From CAZHGD01 sp964531735 (lineage in GTDB: Bacteria > Armatimonadota > UBA10988), in contig CAZHGD010000170.1 of the NCBI GenBank assembly GCA_964531735.1, forward strand, positions 1 to 16,060: a stretch of DNA of 16,060 nucleotides, given 5' to 3'. This document shows positions 1 to 6,528 of the stretch, piece by piece; the stretch's first letter is position 1, and each line of letters begins with the position of its first letter. Under the pieces are notes generated by a model, which worked only from the letters and a program-made list of their open reading frames with translations, had not been told where the DNA came from and did no database searches. The translations under genes were made by a program, and so were the position numbers.

Positions 1-523
1 AACCGTCGAAGAAATGCAGGAAAGGGACACGGGCCCGCAGGGTTGCCGCCTGGGAAATCAGCGCGAAGTCCATGACCTCCTGCACGTTGTTCGAGCAAAG
101 CATTGCCCAACCTGCCGATCGGGTGGCCATGACATCGGAGTGATCGCCGAATATGGACAGCGCCTGCGCGGCTATGGCGCGCGCCGAAACGTGGAAGACA
201 GTCGAGGTCAGTTCCCCCGCAATCTTGAACATGTTCGGGATCATCAGCAACAGGCCCTGGCTGGCGGTGAATGTCGTCGTCAGCGCTCCGGCCTGCAGTG
301 ACCCGTGTACCGCACCGGCGGCGCCGGCCTCGGACTGCATCTCCACCACGTCCGGGACCATGCCCCAGATGTTCTTCTTGCCCTTGGCCGACCAGTCGTC
401 GGTGAACTCGCCCAGGGGCGAGGAGGGGGTGATTGGGTAGATCGCGATCACCTCGCTGAGGCGATGCGCGACCGAAGCAACTGCTTCGTTTGCCTCCAGG
501 GTGATCATTGGTCGCTCTGCCAT
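1..523 (-). CDS. nifJ: Pyruvate:ferredoxin (flavodoxin) oxidoreductase, N-terminal part
   Basis: This is the first 174 codons of a PFOR; the gene continues past the left edge. PFOR converts pyruvate and CoA to acetyl-CoA and CO2, passing electrons to ferredoxin or flavodoxin in the cytoplasm. The reading shows the domain I signature YPITPSSP at residues 29-36 (T32 corresponds to the pyruvate-contacting Thr) and VEMQSEAGAAGA at 60-71, whose Glu65 corresponds to the thiamine-diphosphate glutamate. TTTFTASQGLLLMIPN follows at 82-97, and SIFGDHSDVMA and VPFLHFFDG come later. The ATG at 523 is preceded by AAGGAG seven bases upstream. The Fe-S and CoA domains lie outside the window. Codon choice is slightly less GC-biased than in neighbouring genes (GCA, CCA and GTT occur), which may only reflect a different expression class. 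Family identification is firm; the symbol follows the single-chain form implied by this N-terminus. Confidence 0.95.
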   Translation of the reverse strand, partial: MAERPMITLEANEAVASVAHRLSEVIAIYPITPSSPLGEFTDDWSAKGKKNIWGMVPDVVEMQSEAGAAGAVHGSLQAGALTTTFTASQGLLLMIPNMFKIAGELTSTVFHVSARAIAAQALSIFGDHSDVMATRSAGWAMLCSNNVQEVMDFALISQAATLRARVPFLHFFDG

Positions 524-861
524 CGAATGACTCCTTCGCTATCGCAGCGCCGCCCGTCGTGCCGCCCGTTGACGGTCACTGCGTTGCCGGCCATGAGCCG
601 GCGGGTACCATCCAGGAAGTCGTCGGACGAACCCGACACCAAGGTGTCGGCGATCTTCGACAACACGTGATGTCCGGCCGGCGGCCAACCCGTCTAGCCT
701 GCCCGCGACCCGCACCCGGATACGCTCCAGAGCGCAATTCGCACGCTGGCTGGTCCGCCCGCGCCACGGCACCTCCGCCACTTCGAGTCTGCTCACTGCA
801 AGTGACTCGCCAACACCCGGCCGGAACCGGTGGGCCAGGCCGGCCGACCCCGCACAACAGA
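524..861. other. Intergenic region upstream of nifJ
   Basis: This gap between the tRNA-Leu terminator and nifJ has open frames on both strands, but they lack family motifs and look like high-GC shadows. It holds an 18-bp dyad (633-650) and a hairpin GCCGGC-CATGA-GCCGGC (586-602). The nifJ promoter should be here, but no clear minus-strand -35/-10 pair was found. A plus-strand TTGACG near 570 has no gene in a position to use it. Confidence 0.6.
633..650. promoter_or_regulatory. 18-bp dyad, candidate operator upstream of nifJ
   Basis: CCGACACC-AA-GGTGTCGG is a perfect inverted repeat with 8-bp arms and a 2-bp centre, 110 bp upstream of the nifJ ATG. Short symmetrical dyads with a tiny spacer are typical of sites for dimeric regulators. 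That it controls nifJ is inferred from position only. Confidence 0.4.
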
Positions 862-890
862 ACACCCGCCGCGGTCTACGCGGCGGGTGT
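862..890 (-). terminator. Hairpin terminator after tRNA-Leu
   Basis: A perfect 12-bp stem (862-873 with 879-890) closes a 5-nt loop (874-878). On the minus strand it starts 31 nt after the tRNA 3' end and is followed by the moderately T-rich stretch GTTCTGTTGTG. The stem is strong and correctly placed; the U-tract is imperfect, as is common in high-GC genomes. Confidence 0.6.
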
Positions 891-921
891 CATCTGGTCG
901 CTTGATCACGAAGGTGCTGAT

Positions 922-1006
922 TGCCGGAAGTCGGACTCGAACCGACACGAGCGCGAAGCTCACCTGATTTTGAGTCAGGCGCGTCTACCCATTCCGCCAC
1001 TCCGGC
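922..1006 (-). tRNA. tRNA-Leu (anticodon CAA)
   Basis: This is an 85-nt class II tRNA. The acceptor arm GCCGGAG pairs with TTCCGGC (last pair G-T) and is followed by discriminator A. The anticodon stem CCTGA/TCAGG closes loop CTCAAAA with anticodon CAA, which reads the TTG leucine codon. A long variable arm contains the stem GAGC/GCTC, as expected for tRNA-Leu, and the T arm is GTCGG-TTCGAGT-CCGAC. No encoded CCA is seen. It has its own sigma70-type promoter and a downstream hairpin, so it is probably a single-gene transcription unit. Confidence 0.96.
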
Positions 1007-1015
1007 GTGGCCCCG

Positions 1016-1045
1016 ATTATAGCCGCCTCAGCCGCGCTCCGTCAA
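1016..1045 (-). promoter_or_regulatory. Sigma70-type promoter for tRNA-Leu
   Basis: On the minus strand TTGACG (1045-1040) is separated by 18 bp from a perfect TATAAT (1021-1016), which lies 9 bp before the tRNA 5' end. The TGA stop of the upstream ROK gene is embedded in the -35 hexamer, so the promoter begins inside the end of the preceding coding region. Confidence 0.82.
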
Positions 1046-2367
1046 CACGTCACGTGCAGCAGCAGCGCCTTCGGGCCGGTGGCGTCGTGGAACAGCCGCG
1101 CCGCCTCCGGCGTGCGGGCGCAGGTCACCGCGATGCCGCGTGACTTCAGCCATTCGGCCGCCTCGGTGCTCAGTTCCAGTTGCCCCTCGTGCCCGGTGCC
1201 CACGAACAGCTTGGTGGCCCGCTTCTTGCAGGCGCGCTCCACCTCGGCCGGCGCCACCTTGTGGGCCGTACCGTACACCTCACGGCTGTCGGCCTTGCGA
1301 CGCTTCTTCACCTGGCCGTCGGCCCGAATGATGATGTCGTGGTCATAGACCTGGCCGCCGACCACCACCCGGCCCGGCTCGCCGGCGTCCAGCACCGGCG
1401 TGGGTCCGGCCACCGGCGCCGCCACGGTGCGGGCCAAAGCGGCGGCCCCGAGCAGCACGGCGTCGTCGCCCAGCGCTGAGCGGACGATGCGGATCGGACG
1501 CCCGTTGCCCGGCGGGGTGAGCTTGCGCACCGTGTCCTCGATGCGGGGCAACAGATAGTCGCCGCAAGCCTCGACCACGCCACCGCCGACGATGATGGCC
1601 TCGGGATCGGCAATCAGAATGACGTTGACGATGCCGATGCCCAACAACACGGCGACCTCGTCGAGCACCTCCTGCACCACGGCATCACCGGCCGCCAGGG
1701 CCTTCTTGAGCCGGCCGGAGCGGATCCGCTCGTCGCCGCCACCCAGCTTGAGCACCGACTCGCGCCCGGCCGCCAGCTTCTCCTTCACCCGGCGCTCGAT
1801 GCCCAGCCGGCCGGCCAGGTACTCGAACTCACCGGAGCCCGCGTCGCCGCGGGCCGTGGCCTCCCAGTCGACGCGTATGTGGCCGACTTCGGCGCCGAGG
1901 CAGTGGTCGCCGATGATGACCTTGCCGTTGATGACCAGGCCGCCACCGATGCCGGTGCCGACGAACATGCCGAACACATTCCCGAACTCGCGCGCCGCGC
2001 CGAAGGCCTTCTCGCCGAGCGTGCCGACGTTGACGTCGTTGCCCACCGCGGCCGGCACACCGAACTCATCGCGGATGATGGCGGCCACCGGCACGCCGCT
2101 GAGCGGGCAGTTCGGCGCCCAGATGCAGGTGCCGTCGGCGCCGACCACGCCCGGCACGCCCAGGCCGATGGCGCCCACGTCGCCGAGCGACACCTCGGCG
2201 GCCACCAGCACCTGCCGAATGGTGTCCTTCACCGCCGCCATCAGCTCGTCGCTGGAAGTGGCCGGCGTTTCGGTCTTCACCCGGGCCAGCACGGCCTCGT
2301 TCGGACCGATCACGGCGGCCAGTATCTTGGTGCCGCCCACATCCACGCCAACCGTGTATCCCGTCAT
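1042..2367 (-). CDS. ROK-family sugar kinase fused to C-terminal Mth938-like domain
   Basis: This 441-aa cytoplasmic protein has two parts. Residues 1-315 are a ROK kinase (glucokinase/N-acylhexosamine kinase type): phosphate-binding DVGGTK at 9-14, GLGVPG at 68-73, catalytic Asp in GNDVN (D111), GTGIGGG at 137-143, and the sugar-binding Glu/His pair in GAEVGH (E160, H163). The usual ROK zinc cluster CxCGxxGCxE just after this point is absent; the equivalent stretch (about 171-185) has no cysteine. Residues 330-441 match the Mth938/DUF498-type fold: RVVVGGQVYDHDIII, FVGTGHEG at 388-395 and the terminal LLLHVTC. Typical ROK proteins have roughly 300-320 residues, so the extension is a real addition in one uninterrupted frame. 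The ATG at 2367 has AGAGGG upstream and its own promoter. Substrate is unknown; the neighbouring oxidoreductases and isomerase suggest a sugar or amino-sugar pathway. Confidence 0.92.
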   Translation of the reverse strand: MTGYTVGVDVGGTKILAAVIGPNEAVLARVKTETPATSSDELMAAVKDTIRQVLVAAEVSLGDVGAIGLGVPGVVGADGTCIWAPNCPLSGVPVAAIIRDEFGVPAAVGNDVNVGTLGEKAFGAAREFGNVFGMFVGTGIGGGLVINGKVIIGDHCLGAEVGHIRVDWEATARGDAGSGEFEYLAGRLGIERRVKEKLAAGRESVLKLGGGDERIRSGRLKKALAAGDAVVQEVLDEVAVLLGIGIVNVILIADPEAIIVGGGVVEACGDYLLPRIEDTVRKLTPPGNGRPIRIVRSALGDDAVLLGAAALARTVAAPVAGPTPVLDAGEPGRVVVGGQVYDHDIIIRADGQVKKRRKADSREVYGTAHKVAPAEVERACKKRATKLFVGTGHEGQLELSTEAAEWLKSRGIAVTCARTPEAARLFHDATGPKALLLHVTC

Positions 2368-2406
2368 GCTTTGCCCTCTTCTCGCGCGTCAGCCAGCGCC
2401 GGACGG

Positions 2407-2436
2407 ATTATAGGTGGTGCCGGCGGGCACCGTCAA
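2407..2436 (-). promoter_or_regulatory. Promoter with spacer palindrome for the ROK gene
   Basis: On the minus strand TTGACG (2436-2431) and TATAAT (2412-2407) are 18 bp apart, giving a predicted start near 2400 and a leader of about 33 nt. The dyad GGTGCC-CGCC-GGCACC (2431-2416) fills most of the spacer, where a repressor would exclude RNA polymerase. The TGA stop of the isomerase gene (2435-2433) lies inside the -35 box. The promoter is well supported; the operator role is inferred. Confidence 0.8.
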
Positions 2437-3320
2437 CGCGCCCCGAAGTGCTCGGCCAGCTTCGCCCGCAGGAACCGCGCGCTCTCGGCCAGCGGTTCCA
2501 GGCCGTCCTCGCCGTCCTCAATCGACACCCAGCCGTCGAAGCCGACGCCGCGCAGCGTGGTGAAGATGCGGTCGTAGTCGTTCAGGCCCTGGCCGATGAT
2601 GCCGTGCTTCAGCGCCTGCGGGTAGCCGAGCGTGCCGTCGGCACAGCGCAGATCCTCCAGATTGCCGCCCTCCAGGTAGCGGTCACTCGCGTGCATCGAG
2701 ACGACGCGATCCTTCACCGCGTCCAGCAGCGCCAGCGGGTCGTCACCGGCGACCAGGGCGTTGCTCGGATCGTAGTTGACGCGCAGCCAGGGCGACGGCA
2801 GCCGGTCGAGCAGCTCGCAGAACAGGTCCTGCCGCTGCGCGAACTCGCGGTACTCCCAGTACCCATCCTTATAATGGTTCTCAATCGCCAGGATCAGCCC
2901 CCGCTGTTCGGCCTCCGGCAGCAGCGCTTCCAGACAGGCCGTGACCCAGTCGAGGCCCTGCTGTCGCGTCACCTCGGGCCGGGCCTGGCCCGAGAGCACG
3001 CGGCACTGACTGATGCCCAGGTCGAGGCAGGCGTCCAGCATGGCGATGGTCCGCTCGATCTGGTCGCGTCGGCCAGCCGGGTCGGGGATGGTGAAGTCGG
3101 GCGAGTAGCACAGCATCGGGATCGCCAGGCCGCGGTCGGCGGCGGCCTGCCGTAGCGAGCGGTAGTAGCTTGGCCGGTCGTCGGTGAAGAAGCCGTCGTA
3201 CAGCTCCAGTCCATCGACATCGAGGCTGGCCGCCAGGTCGAACCAGGTCAGCAGCGGCAGCTCGCGCGTCACGCAGAGCTGGTCCATGAAGCCCTTCGGA
3301 AAGACGGCCAACTGCGGCAT
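2433..3320 (-). CDS. Sugar phosphate isomerase/epimerase (xylose isomerase-like TIM barrel)
   Basis: This 295-aa protein belongs to the AP-endonuclease-2/xylose-isomerase-like superfamily, metal-dependent TIM barrels that isomerise or epimerise sugars and cyclitols. Four strand-end residues form the usual metal site: Glu147 in AIENHY, Asp184 in NYDPSN, His210 in SMHASD and Glu268 in SIEDGE. The strand-1/2 segment DGLELYDGFF is also typical. The ATG at 3320 was chosen because GGAGG lies 8 bases upstream; the in-frame GTG at 3329 overlaps that site. There is no signal peptide, so it is cytoplasmic. Proteins of this family are commonly encoded beside Gfo/Idh/MocA oxidoreductases, as here, and act in inositol, allulose or uncommon sugar catabolism. 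The exact substrate cannot be read from the sequence. Confidence 0.9.
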   Translation of the reverse strand: MPQLAVFPKGFMDQLCVTRELPLLTWFDLAASLDVDGLELYDGFFTDDRPSYYRSLRQAAADRGLAIPMLCYSPDFTIPDPAGRRDQIERTIAMLDACLDLGISQCRVLSGQARPEVTRQQGLDWVTACLEALLPEAEQRGLILAIENHYKDGYWEYREFAQRQDLFCELLDRLPSPWLRVNYDPSNALVAGDDPLALLDAVKDRVVSMHASDRYLEGGNLEDLRCADGTLGYPQALKHGIIGQGLNDYDRIFTTLRGVGFDGWVSIEDGEDGLEPLAESARFLRAKLAEHFGAR

Positions 3321-3380
3321 CGGCGGCACCTCCGATCGAGCCCCGTTGCCCTGCGTGCGGCGTAATCCTCCCCGGCGGGC

Positions 3381-4142
3381 TCAGTTGAGCACGGCGCAGT
3401 AGGTGGCGTTGTCGCTGACCGCGTTGACGCCGACGGTGGCGCCCTTGCGGATCACGAACTCGCTCAGCCCCACCTTCGAGTAGGGGTTGCCCCAGTCGTA
3501 GGTGTAGCCGAGTCGGGTCCACGGGTAACCGTTCGCGCCGTAGCTCGTGGCCTTCAGCGCGTTGAACCAGGCGACGTGGTCGGGCGACACGGTGACGAAG
3601 TTGGCCGACTGCGGGAAGTCGAGTTCGGCCTCCGCATCGGTGATCTCCGGGTCGGGACTGGGCCGGAAGACATCCGCGGGATTGGCCCAGAACTCGACGA
3701 AGCGGGTCTTGCCGTTGTGTGCCGGCAGGCCCAAGAGCTGCTCGAGTCGCAGTACGAAGATGCCGCTGCTGAGCGCCTGGCGCCGACAGAACTCCTGGAT
3801 CTCGGGCACCGCCGTGACCCAGGCCTCGCGACTCAGCGCCAGGTCTCGGCCGACTTGGCTATCGTAGCCGGTCCACGACGTCCAGGTGACCATCAGCACT
3901 TGGCGCTGGCCGGACTCGCCGCGCCAGCGCAACGCCTTGTTGGCCGTGGTAAGGGCCGTCAGACTGCGCGTGATCTCGCCAGGCTCGGCGACTGCGGCGT
4001 CGGCCACGGCGGCGCTGTACAGGCGGGCCAGCGCCGCCTCATCGAGCTGCTGCCAATCAGGACCACCGGCCGCCCCGCAGCCGGCCAGTCCGCACAGAGC
4101 CAGCAGACAGACTGACCACGACCTGCATCGACGCCATCGCAC
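3381..4142 (-). CDS. Lipoprotein of unknown function
   Basis: A 253-aa protein with a short basic N-terminus (RWRRCR), a hydrophobic segment and lipobox LAGC with acceptor Cys22, so it is probably a lipoprotein. GTG at 4142 gives a normal-length signal peptide and has GGGAG about 10 bases upstream; a GTG at 4229 would overlap apbE by 40 nt and place about 50 residues before the lipobox. The mature part is rich in Trp, Tyr and Pro, with motifs VTWTSWTGYDS, RLEQLLGLP, RPSPDPEITD and YPWTRLGYTYDWGNP. I recall this last type of motif in conserved uncharacterised proteins but cannot name a family. It is 47 nt downstream of apbE in the same orientation. An ACTATAGT sequence (4189-4196) could serve as a -10 box, but no -35 partner was seen. 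Confidence 0.75.
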   Translation of the reverse strand: MRWRRCRSWSVCLLALCGLAGCGAAGGPDWQQLDEAALARLYSAAVADAAVAEPGEITRSLTALTTANKALRWRGESGQRQVLMVTWTSWTGYDSQVGRDLALSREAWVTAVPEIQEFCRRQALSSGIFVLRLEQLLGLPAHNGKTRFVEFWANPADVFRPSPDPEITDAEAELDFPQSANFVTVSPDHVAWFNALKATSYGANGYPWTRLGYTYDWGNPYSKVGLSEFVIRKGATVGVNAVSDNATYCAVLN

Positions 4143-4189
4143 TACGGCTGCTCTCCCGTGCACTGATCCATCGGCGTCGAGGTGCCGGA

Positions 4190-5182
4190 CTATAGTGGCT
4201 CGCGTGTCGCCCACGATCCGCGAGTCCACGGGCGCTCAGCCGAGTCGGCGGGCAGCAACCAGGCTGCCAGGCCCGGTTGCTGGTGGGCCATGCGTTCGGC
4301 CAAAGGGGTGCCGCCGACCAGCAGCGCGGTCGACCAGGCATCGGCGACGGCGGCGGTCGGGGCCTGCACGGCCGCCAGGCGGGCGCCGGTGACCGGCTCG
4401 CCGCTCCGCGGATCGATCACATGGCCATAGGCGCGGCCGGCGATGGTCACCAGGCGCCCGGATCGGCCGGACACACCCAGCGACGAGTCGCGCAACGAGG
4501 CCACCGGTGCGGGGCCAGCCACCTCGGCGGGCAGGCCGACGGCGACGGTCCAGGGCGCGCCGTCGGGCGTCGCCCCGACGGCGTGGACACTGCTGGTGCC
4601 GGCGTGGATCAGGCCGTGCAGGCCGTAGCCGGCCACGATCCGCGCGGCCTCGTCGACCGCCCAGCCCTTGCCGACCGCGCCGAGGTCGAGTCGGACCAGC
4701 GGGTGCCCGAAGCGCACCGTGCGCTCGGCGGCATCCAGCTCGATCAGGTGCAGGCCGACGCCGCGCCGCAGCTCGGCGAGCAGCGACGAGTCCGGTGGTG
4801 CGGCGGGTGTTGAGCCGCGGAACCCCCAGGCCGACAGCAGCGGACCAACCGTCGGATCGAAGCAGCCGCCGGTGGCCTGCGACAGCTCGCGACACAGCTC
4901 CAGCAGCGCCATGATCTCGACGGTGACGGGCACGGCCTGCTGGGCCGCGACGGCATTCAGATGGGCGATGTCGCTACCGGCGCGGAACGGGCTGAGGACG
5001 GAGTCGAGGCGCTCAATCTCGCGGATGGCGTCCTCGGCGGCGGTGCGGGCGAGGGACTCGTCGGTGGTGACGAGGACCAACTCGAACCGGCAGCGCATGG
5101 CCTCGACGGCGGCCGTCAAGACGAACGGGGCCCCGGCCGGGGCCCCGTTCGTCGGTAGGGGATCGTGATCGAGCCCGCTCAC
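4190..5182 (-). CDS. apbE: FAD:protein FMN transferase (ApbE family)
   Basis: ApbE proteins use FAD and Mg2+ to attach FMN covalently to Ser/Thr of target flavoproteins, such as subunits of Na+-translocating NQR and Rnf complexes. In this 330-aa reading, the substrate entry motif TGGCFDPTVGPLLSAWGF (104-121), DLGAVGKGWAVD (166-177), GHVIDPRSGEP (253-263) and ADAWSTAL (280-287) are the family's FAD/Mg-binding blocks. The usual NGGGD-like loop is HAGTSSVHAVG here, a known variant form. No lipobox or signal peptide is visible, whereas many ApbE proteins are exported lipoproteins. The GTG at 5182 overlaps the preceding stop by four bases (GTGA), suggesting translational coupling, but a 34-bp perfect palindrome covers codons 10-21. 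Starts at TTG 5119 or ATG 5098, which leave the palindrome untranslated, are possible. No NQR or Rnf target is encoded nearby. Confidence 0.92.
   Translation of the reverse strand: MSGLDHDPLPTNGAPAGAPFVLTAAVEAMRCRFELVLVTTDESLARTAAEDAIREIERLDSVLSPFRAGSDIAHLNAVAAQQAVPVTVEIMALLELCRELSQATGGCFDPTVGPLLSAWGFRGSTPAAPPDSSLLAELRRGVGLHLIELDAAERTVRFGHPLVRLDLGAVGKGWAVDEAARIVAGYGLHGLIHAGTSSVHAVGATPDGAPWTVAVGLPAEVAGPAPVASLRDSSLGVSGRSGRLVTIAGRAYGHVIDPRSGEPVTGARLAAVQAPTAAVADAWSTALLVGGTPLAERMAHQQPGLAAWLLPADSAERPWTRGSWATREPL
5120..5153. repeat. 34-bp perfect palindrome at the Gfo/Idh-apbE junction
   Basis: All 17 base pairs match (centre 5136/5137), with the GC-rich core GGGGCCCCGGCC flanked by GACGAAC/GTTCGTC. 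It starts 25 nt after the stop of the upstream oxidoreductase gene on the minus strand. In RNA it would form a very stable hairpin: a terminator or mRNA 3'-end protector for the oxidoreductase, or a structure controlling apbE translation. No U-tract follows. Confidence 0.75.
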
Positions 5183-6444
5183 TTGGCGGGTTTGGGCTTG
5201 AAGGTGGCGAAGCGGTTCTCGCGGAACGAGATCTCCGCCAGGCCGACGGTGACCATGCCGGCGAGACCGAGGTCGGGCCCGCAGTTCGGCGTCTTGCGCG
5301 ACCGCAGGCAGGCCAGCCAGTTCTTGCGGTGCATCTGCTGGTCATTCGGAGTCGGCGGCACGGCCTGGCGCTCGTCGTCGATTTCGTCGGCGTAGATGGC
5401 CTCGGGGCGGATGACGATTTCGGTGGGCGAGTTCAGCTCCATGCGGGCCTGATGGCCGCGGATGACCGTGTCGACACCGTACTGGTTGGCCGTGGAGCCG
5501 GCCACGAACATGGTGTGCCCGCTGGGGAAGTCGGCCAGCAGGTGGAAGGTGTCGGGCACCTCGCGGTCCTTGGTGTGGACGAAGAGGCCGCCGCCGGCGA
5601 CGACTCGCGTCGGGAATTCGGCGCCGAAGACCACCATCAGCGGGTAGACCATGTGCGGCAGGAGGTCACCGCAGATGCCCGACGAGTAGTCCCAGTACTT
5701 CCGCCAGCGGAAGTACCGCTCGGCGTCGAACGGGCGATCCTTGGCCGGACCGAGGAAGGCCTTCCAGTCCAGGTTCTGGGGCGTCGCGGCCGGCTCCATG
5801 CGGGTGTTCCACTCGCCGTCCTTGGAGTTGCGGCAGTAGCTGGTCTGGCTCCAGACCAGCTTGCCGATCTTCGGCAGCAACTCCTTGGCCTTGTGCCACT
5901 TGGTCTCGGTGGTGCGCTGGGCGCCGACCTGCAGGATGCGGCCGGTGCGGAGGGCCACCTCGCGCACTTCGGCGGCCTCCTCGATGTAGCGCGCCATCGG
6001 CTTCTCGAGGTAGACGTCCTTGCCGGCCGCCATCGCGTCCACGGCCTGGCGGTGGTGCCAGTGCTCGGGCGTGGCGATGACCACGGCATCGACGTCCGGA
6101 TTGGCCAGCAACTCCTTGTACTGGTGATAGAGCTTGCCGCCGGTGGCGGCCTTGGCCTTGTCCTTGCGCGGCTCGAAGATATCGCAGACGGCGATGATCT
6201 CGAGGTTGTCCTCGTTCGCCTTGGCAATTGCGTTGAACGCGGCGACGTGGCCGCCACCCATGCTGCCGACGCCGATGAAGCCCAACCGGATGCGGTCGTT
6301 GGCGCCAATGATGCGCTGGTTGCCCTGGGCGAACGCGCGGCGACTCCGCCAGTCACCGGCGGCCGCCGCGCCCGCGACCCAGCCGGCCGTGGTCAGGAAA
6401 CGGCGCCGCGAGACGCCGGAGCCTTGGCTCTCTGAACTGCTCAT
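5179..6444 (-). CDS. Tat-exported Gfo/Idh/MocA family oxidoreductase
   Basis: This 421-aa NAD(P)-dependent sugar or polyol dehydrogenase-like protein begins with a twin-arginine signal: SRRRFLTTA at 12-20, a hydrophobic stretch to about 30, and AFAQ at 37-40 as likely cleavage area. The Rossmann motif GFIGVGSMG is at 55-63, the family's EKP with the catalytic/cofactor Lys148 at 147-149, and the C-terminal domain has GICGDLLPHMVYP with conserved Asp260 and His264. Export by Tat after cytoplasmic cofactor loading is known for relatives such as glucose-fructose oxidoreductase. The ATG at 6444 has AAGGAG six bases upstream; the TTG one codon earlier is less likely. It lies 84 nt downstream of a second member of the family, from which it is clearly diverged. 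Substrate is unknown. Confidence 0.93.
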   Translation of the reverse strand: MSSSESQGSGVSRRRFLTTAGWVAGAAAAGDWRSRRAFAQGNQRIIGANDRIRLGFIGVGSMGGGHVAAFNAIAKANEDNLEIIAVCDIFEPRKDKAKAATGGKLYHQYKELLANPDVDAVVIATPEHWHHRQAVDAMAAGKDVYLEKPMARYIEEAAEVREVALRTGRILQVGAQRTTETKWHKAKELLPKIGKLVWSQTSYCRNSKDGEWNTRMEPAATPQNLDWKAFLGPAKDRPFDAERYFRWRKYWDYSSGICGDLLPHMVYPLMVVFGAEFPTRVVAGGGLFVHTKDREVPDTFHLLADFPSGHTMFVAGSTANQYGVDTVIRGHQARMELNSPTEIVIRPEAIYADEIDDERQAVPPTPNDQQMHRKNWLACLRSRKTPNCGPDLGLAGMVTVGLAEISFRENRFATFKPKPAK

Positions 6445-6487
6445 CAACTGCTCCTTGTGAAGCCGGGCCGGTCTGGCCGGTGAGGCG

Positions 6488-6517
6488 TCCGGACGGCCGC
6501 TGCACGGGCCGTCCGGA
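6488..6517. other. Intercistronic hairpin between the two oxidoreductase genes
   Basis: A perfect 11-bp GC-rich stem (6488-6498 with 6507-6517) has an 8-nt loop and sits 12 nt after the stop of the upstream gene. No T-run follows on the minus strand, so it may be a partial terminator or RNA-stability element that sets different mRNA levels for the two genes. Confidence 0.55.
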
Positions 6518-6528
6518 ACGCGCTGAAC

